7,264 nucleotides of DNA. Origin: an uncultured Eubacteriales bacterium (GTDB lineage Bacteria > Bacillota > Clostridia > Oscillospirales > Acutalibacteraceae). Shown piece after piece: positions 4,407-7,264 of this stretch. The notes under the pieces are model-generated. The model did no database searches. It was not told the DNA's origin and saw only the letters and a list, made by a program, of their open reading frames with translations. Both the position numbers and the translations under genes were made by a program. Position 1 is the stretch's first letter. Every line of letters begins with the position of its first letter. The DNA lies in NCBI GenBank assembly GCA_934408795.1, contig CAKRVQ010000052.1, positions 1-7,264 on the forward strand. Reading direction: 5' to 3'.

Positions 4407-6251
4407 ATGACACAATGTAATAATGCCCCGAAAAAAGGCATTCGCTTTTTCGGGCTTGAAAAACTTACCGTATACATAAGAAGATACGGTCGGCAGATAG
4501 CCTCTATGATCGTTCTTAATATGTTCGTCAGTGTGATCGACACCGCGATGCCTCTTTTCCAAAGGTATGCTCTCAACCGCTTTGTCGGTGACGGCGATCT
4601 TTCGACTCTGCCTCTGTTTATAGCGGCTTATGCCGCGGCGGTGGTGGCATCGGGATTTCTCGTTTATTTCGGCTGCAGGGACGCAATGCAGATAGAGGTG
4701 TCGGTCGACCGCGATCTGAGAAACGCGGCGTTTGACCACCTGCAGACCCTCTCGTTTTCTTACTACAATCAAAACAGTGTAGGCTACATACACGCAAGGG
4801 TAATGAGCGACACCTCACGTATAGGCTCGCTCGTTTCCTGGACTCTTATGGACGCCGTCTCGCATTCGACCTACCTTATCGGCTCGATCGCCGTAATGCT
4901 TATTGTCAATGCGAAACTTGCCCTGCTTACGATATCGGTCGTGCCGCTTCTTGCCGTTATATTCTCTGTGTTCCAGAAAAAGCTGATAACGGTCAACAGA
5001 GAAATACGCGAGATAAACTCAAAGATAGTCGGCGATTTCAACGAAGGTATAACAGGAGCCAAGACTATCAAGACCCTTGTTGCGGAAGATACGATGTCGT
5101 CGGAGTTCCGTGCCGATACCGAGCATATGATCAAAAAAACGGTCAGAGCCGCAAGACTGCGCGGTCTTTTTGCCGCCGCCATGCATCTTGCATCTTCGGT
5201 CGCGCTTGCGATCGTGCTCTGGAAGGGCGGAGTTATTGCCGGCAGCGAAGTCGGCACATTCTCAATGTTTATGTCATATGCACAGGGAATGATGGAGCCG
5301 GTGAGGTGGATAGTCGATGCGGTCGCCGAGCTTATAACGACGCAGGTGAACATCGAGCGCCTGCATAAGCTCCTGACTACCGTCCCCGATGTCATCGACA
5401 CACCCGAGGTAACGGAAAAATACGGAGACGGTTTTTCGCCGAAAAGAGAAAACTGGGAAGATATAAAAGGCGATATCGAATTTCGCGATGTGACCTTCCG
5501 CTATCCGGATGGCGATGAAAATGTTCTTGAGCACTTTGATCTGACCATTCCGTTCGGGACGAATGTGGCGATAGTGGGCGAAACCGGTGCGGGAAAATCA
5601 ACACTTGTAAACCTTGTCTGCCGCTTTTTCGAGCCGACGGAGGGTCAGGTGCTGATAGACGGGCGCGATGCCCGCGAGCGCTCGCAGCTCTGGCTCCATT
5701 CCGCGATAGGATATGTTCTTCAGACACCTCATCTCTTTTCAGGAACCATACGCGAAAATCTGCTTTACGGCAACAGTGAAGCTTCCGAAGCCGAGATAGA
5801 TGAGGCTCTGAAACTCGTTTCCGCAGATGAGGTCGTGAATCGACTTGAAAACGGTCTCGATACCGATGTCGGCGAGGGCGGAGATATGCTCTCAACGGGT
5901 GAAAAGCAGCTGATCTCATTTGCAAGGGCAATAATATCAAAACCGAAAATACTCATTCTTGATGAGGCGACCGCATCGGTCGATACCATAACCGAGCAAA
6001 AAATACAGTCTGCCATAGGCAAGGTAATAAAGGGAAGAACCTCAATAGTGATCGCGCACCGCCTGTCGACCGTCAGGGATGCGGATGTCATCCTTGCGGT
6101 GAAAGACGGCAGGATAGTCGAACGCGGCACCCACAGTGAGCTTTTGGCGCTCGGCGGATACTACAGTGCACTTTACACAAGGCAGTATGAGGATGAAGCA
6201 ACCGGTGCGGCTCTGAGCGACGCCGCCGACAAAAAACAGGTCGTCGGATAA
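4407..6251 (+). CDS. ABC exporter half-transporter, subunit with catalytic glutamate (YheH/BmrD-like)
   Basis: This 614-residue partner of the preceding gene has the same plan: membrane helices at about 31-52, 68-89, 148-168, 171-190, 253-276 and 284-303, then an ATPase domain from about 355. Walker A is GETGAGKST (391-399), Q-loop Q439, X-loop TDVGEGG (486-492), Walker B LILDE with D519 and catalytic E520, D-loop ASVD (523-526), and H-loop H551. The signature is LSTGE (495-499) instead of LSGGQ. In a head-to-tail dimer this weak signature faces the Walker motifs of the first subunit, the one lacking the catalytic Glu, so both defects fall in the same site. That is the known pattern of heterodimeric multidrug exporters (BmrCD, LmrCD, TM287/288). 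A segment of about 25 residues before the ATPase (335-357) is charged and somewhat long. The charged C-terminal tail is unremarkable. Confidence 0.92.
   Translation: MTQCNNAPKKGIRFFGLEKLTVYIRRYGRQIASMIVLNMFVSVIDTAMPLFQRYALNRFVGDGDLSTLPLFIAAYAAAVVASGFLVYFGCRDAMQIEVSVDRDLRNAAFDHLQTLSFSYYNQNSVGYIHARVMSDTSRIGSLVSWTLMDAVSHSTYLIGSIAVMLIVNAKLALLTISVVPLLAVIFSVFQKKLITVNREIREINSKIVGDFNEGITGAKTIKTLVAEDTMSSEFRADTEHMIKKTVRAARLRGLFAAAMHLASSVALAIVLWKGGVIAGSEVGTFSMFMSYAQGMMEPVRWIVDAVAELITTQVNIERLHKLLTTVPDVIDTPEVTEKYGDGFSPKRENWEDIKGDIEFRDVTFRYPDGDENVLEHFDLTIPFGTNVAIVGETGAGKSTLVNLVCRFFEPTEGQVLIDGRDARERSQLWLHSAIGYVLQTPHLFSGTIRENLLYGNSEASEAEIDEALKLVSADEVVNRLENGLDTDVGEGGDMLSTGEKQLISFARAIISKPKILILDEATASVDTITEQKIQSAIGKVIKGRTSIVIAHRLSTVRDADVILAVKDGRIVERGTHSELLALGGYYSALYTRQYEDEATGAALSDAADKKQVVG
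4427..4454. repeat. 9-bp perfect inverted repeat at the start of the second ABC gene
   Basis: CCCGAAAAA (4427-4435) and TTTTTCGGG (4446-4454) are exact reverse complements around a 10-base loop, 20 bases into the coding sequence (codons 7-16). In the mRNA this forms a hairpin close to the initiating ribosome and near the junction of the two subunit genes. It could tune initiation, processing or mRNA stability, or be chance from the Pro-Lys-Lys and Phe-Phe codons. Confidence 0.5.
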
Positions 6252-6253
6252 CT

Positions 6254-7006
6254 ATGGAAAGCAACGAAAAAGAGCTGATAAAGCGATGGACGGAGCTCTC
6301 GGAACGGGCTTATTCGGCGGGCAGGTATGTATACACAGGATTCTTAAATACCGCCGAGCAGCGACTTCTCGGGACTGTGCACCTGAGAGTCATGCCGATG
6401 ACCGAGGGCGGGTATCCGCTTGCAGAGCGCAAAATAGCGATATTCGGCAATGAGGAGCTATGCGGATGGCATGAAGCTCCGCCGATAGTCTGTATAAAGA
6501 TATCACCGAGATCAAAAAAGTTTGCAGCCCCGTTATCACATCGCGACTTTTTAGGCTCGCTTATGGGTCTCGGGATAACGAGGGATCTTTTGGGCGACAT
6601 AGCCGTATCCGACAATGAAGGGTATCTGTTCTGCCTTGAAAAGGCGGCAGACTTTATCACATCTCAACTGGAAAAGGTCGGCTCAACGCCGGTCGAAGCC
6701 GTTCTCACCGAGGTGCCGACTGCGGTTGCGTCGCCCAAAACCGAGGAGGTCTGCACGACTGCTGCATCCGATAGATTAGACTGCATTATATGCGCCGTTT
6801 ACGGAGTGTCGCGGGCAGAGGGCAAAGAGTCGGTCGAGAGGGAAAAGGTGTCGGTCAATTCGACACTTTGTACCGATCCGTCGAAAAGGCTCGAAAAGGG
6901 AGATGTTGTCTCGGTCAGGGGCAAAGGAAGATTCATATATAAGGGCGATACGGGAATCACAAAAAAGGGGAGACTCAGGGTTGCGGTCGACCTGTTCGCG
7001 GGATAG
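6254..7006 (+). CDS. YlmH-type S4-domain RNA-binding protein
   Basis: This 250-residue protein has the size and pattern of the YlmH family. The N-terminal two thirds contain the family hallmark HRDFLGSLMGLGI (97-109), soon followed by GDI (114-116). The C-terminal S4 RNA-binding domain spans about 174-228, with SRAEG at 186-190, KVSVN (198-202) and GDVVSVRGKGRF (216-227). YlmH proteins bind ribosome/tRNA-associated RNA, and Bacillus YlmH has been tied to rescue of stalled large-subunit complexes; these family facts are transferred here. A linker at about 145-172 is variable and low in identity signals. The ATG begins two bases after the second transporter gene. Only a weak CAGG at 6237-6240 precedes it, 13 bases away, so translation probably relies on coupling. 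The usual home of ylmH is the sepF-ylmG-divIVA cell-division cluster; sitting behind an ABC exporter is unusual. Confidence 0.82.
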   Translation: MESNEKELIKRWTELSERAYSAGRYVYTGFLNTAEQRLLGTVHLRVMPMTEGGYPLAERKIAIFGNEELCGWHEAPPIVCIKISPRSKKFAAPLSHRDFLGSLMGLGITRDLLGDIAVSDNEGYLFCLEKAADFITSQLEKVGSTPVEAVLTEVPTAVASPKTEEVCTTAASDRLDCIICAVYGVSRAEGKESVEREKVSVNSTLCTDPSKRLEKGDVVSVRGKGRFIYKGDTGITKKGRLRVAVDLFAG

Positions 7007-7060
7007 ACGGCACCCTCACTTTATCCTCTTTACGATGCAAACAATTACAAAGTTACGCTG

Positions 7061-7089
7061 TTGTACATACGCACTGCGCACATTGTAAA
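7061..7089 (+). promoter_or_regulatory. Weak candidate promoter of the lipid-kinase-like gene
   Basis: TTGTAC (7061-7066) and TGTAAA (7084-7089) are 17 bases apart, with three and four consensus matches. The gap after the S4-protein gene (146 bp, no clear terminator) suggests a new transcription unit, but a TATATA at 7119-7124 or read-through from the operon are alternatives. Confidence 0.25.
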
Positions 7090-7105
7090 CCGCGCACACC
7101 GCACA
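7070..7105. repeat. Spaced direct repeat CGCACnnCGCACA
   Basis: CGCACTGCGCACA (7070-7082) recurs as CGCACACCGCACA (7093-7105) with 11 of 13 bases identical, so CGCAC occurs four times, at 7070, 7077, 7093 and 7100. The 23-bp offset is close to two helical turns, putting both copies on nearly the same face of the DNA. The copies would flank the -10 of the candidate promoter, as an activator or repressor site might. Confidence 0.4.
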
Positions 7106-7152
7106 TACCTATAACATGTATATAGCTTTTTATGAAGGGAGAGTGTCATCAG

Positions 7153-7264
7153 ATGGATAATTCCTTATGTAATAAATGCGCGAGCGGGGAAGAAAAGCTC
7201 TTGTTTGTTGTCAATCCGATATCGGGGACAAAGAAAAGCGCCGCGAAGATGATGTCGATGCTGC
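7153..7264 (+). CDS. Diacylglycerol kinase-like (YegS/BmrU-type) protein, N-terminal part
   Basis: An open frame starts at the ATG at 7153 and continues past the right edge; only 37 codons are visible. GGGAG (7137-7141) lies 11 bases upstream. After a short polar lead with two cysteines (residues 6 and 9), residues 16-25 read KLLFVVNPIS, followed by GTKKSAAKM. The NPxSG motif after a hydrophobic strand is the nucleotide-binding start of the diacylglycerol/sphingosine kinase catalytic domain. Such enzymes phosphorylate lipid substrates at the membrane face using ATP. In Bacillus, a family member (BmrU) neighbours a multidrug transporter gene, so its place near an exporter is not unheard of. 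The remaining catalytic motifs lie outside the window, so the substrate and whether the gene is intact cannot be judged. Confidence 0.72.
   Translation, partial: MDNSLCNKCASGEEKLLFVVNPISGTKKSAAKMMSML

Noticed and set aside
4430..4437. G AAA AAA as a programmed -1 frameshift site followed by a hairpin
   Set aside because: The A-run is itself part of the stem, so there is no spacer, and shifting would only truncate the protein near its start.
5392..5940. 182-codon minus-strand frame opposite the second ABC gene
   Set aside because: It is very Arg/Ser/His-rich, a usual sign of a shadow frame opposite GC-rich coding sequence, and lies opposite the ATPase motifs.
4376..6013. The sequence AAATACAGTCTGCC at the end of the first ABC gene and again in the second
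   Set aside because: Both encode Lys-Ile-Gln-Ser-Ala with similar codons in unrelated positions, and no flanking repeat continues, so chance is the simplest reading.

Overview
The window looks like chromosomal DNA of a low-to-mid GC Gram-positive bacterium, most likely a gut-type member of the Clostridia (Ruminococcus/Oscillospiraceae-like). This is an inference. It rests on strong AGGAGG-type ribosome binding sites, sigma-A-like promoters, a GC content judged by eye to be near 50%, and the families present (ThrH, a YheI/YheH-type ABC pair, a YlmH-type S4 protein and a YegS/BmrU-type lipid kinase). No mobile element, CRISPR array, rRNA or tRNA is recognisable.

Layout. Bases 1-371 hold no convincing gene. 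They contain a weak terminator-like hairpin, a very good promoter (TTGAAA-17-TAAAAT) and a roughly 140-nt leader that can fold into several hairpins. The leader precedes thrH (372-971, +), a HAD-family phosphoserine phosphatase/homoserine phosphotransferase. A convergent gene on the minus strand (1074-2348) encodes an alpha/beta hydrolase carried on a long polar, Gly-rich N-terminal tail and one membrane segment. Its start is a TTG codon, fixed by a promoter and ribosome binding site on the minus strand; the promoter is overlapped by a small dyad.

Divergent from the hydrolase is a tight + strand operon. Two ABC exporter half-transporters (2596-4404 and 4407-6251) are 2 bp apart, and a YlmH-type S4 RNA-binding protein (6254-7006) follows after 2 bp. 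The two half-transporters complement each other as a heterodimer. The first has Asp at the catalytic Glu position with a perfect LSGGQ; the second has the catalytic Glu but a deviant LSTGE signature. One composite ATP site is therefore predicted to be consensus and the other degenerate. After a 146-bp gap with a spaced direct repeat, the N-terminus of a diacylglycerol kinase-like protein begins at 7153 and runs off the right edge.

How the parts work together: ThrH serves serine/threonine metabolism and is separate from the rest. The exporter pair probably moves a drug, peptide or lipid across the membrane. The YlmH-like protein, normally a ribosome/RNA-associated factor, is co-transcribed with it and probably translationally coupled. 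The anchored hydrolase and lipid-kinase-like gene hint at envelope functions but prove no shared pathway. I see no clearly new multi-gene system. The most interesting unexplained signal is the structured thrH leader, followed by the dyad over the hydrolase promoter and the direct repeat before the kinase gene.
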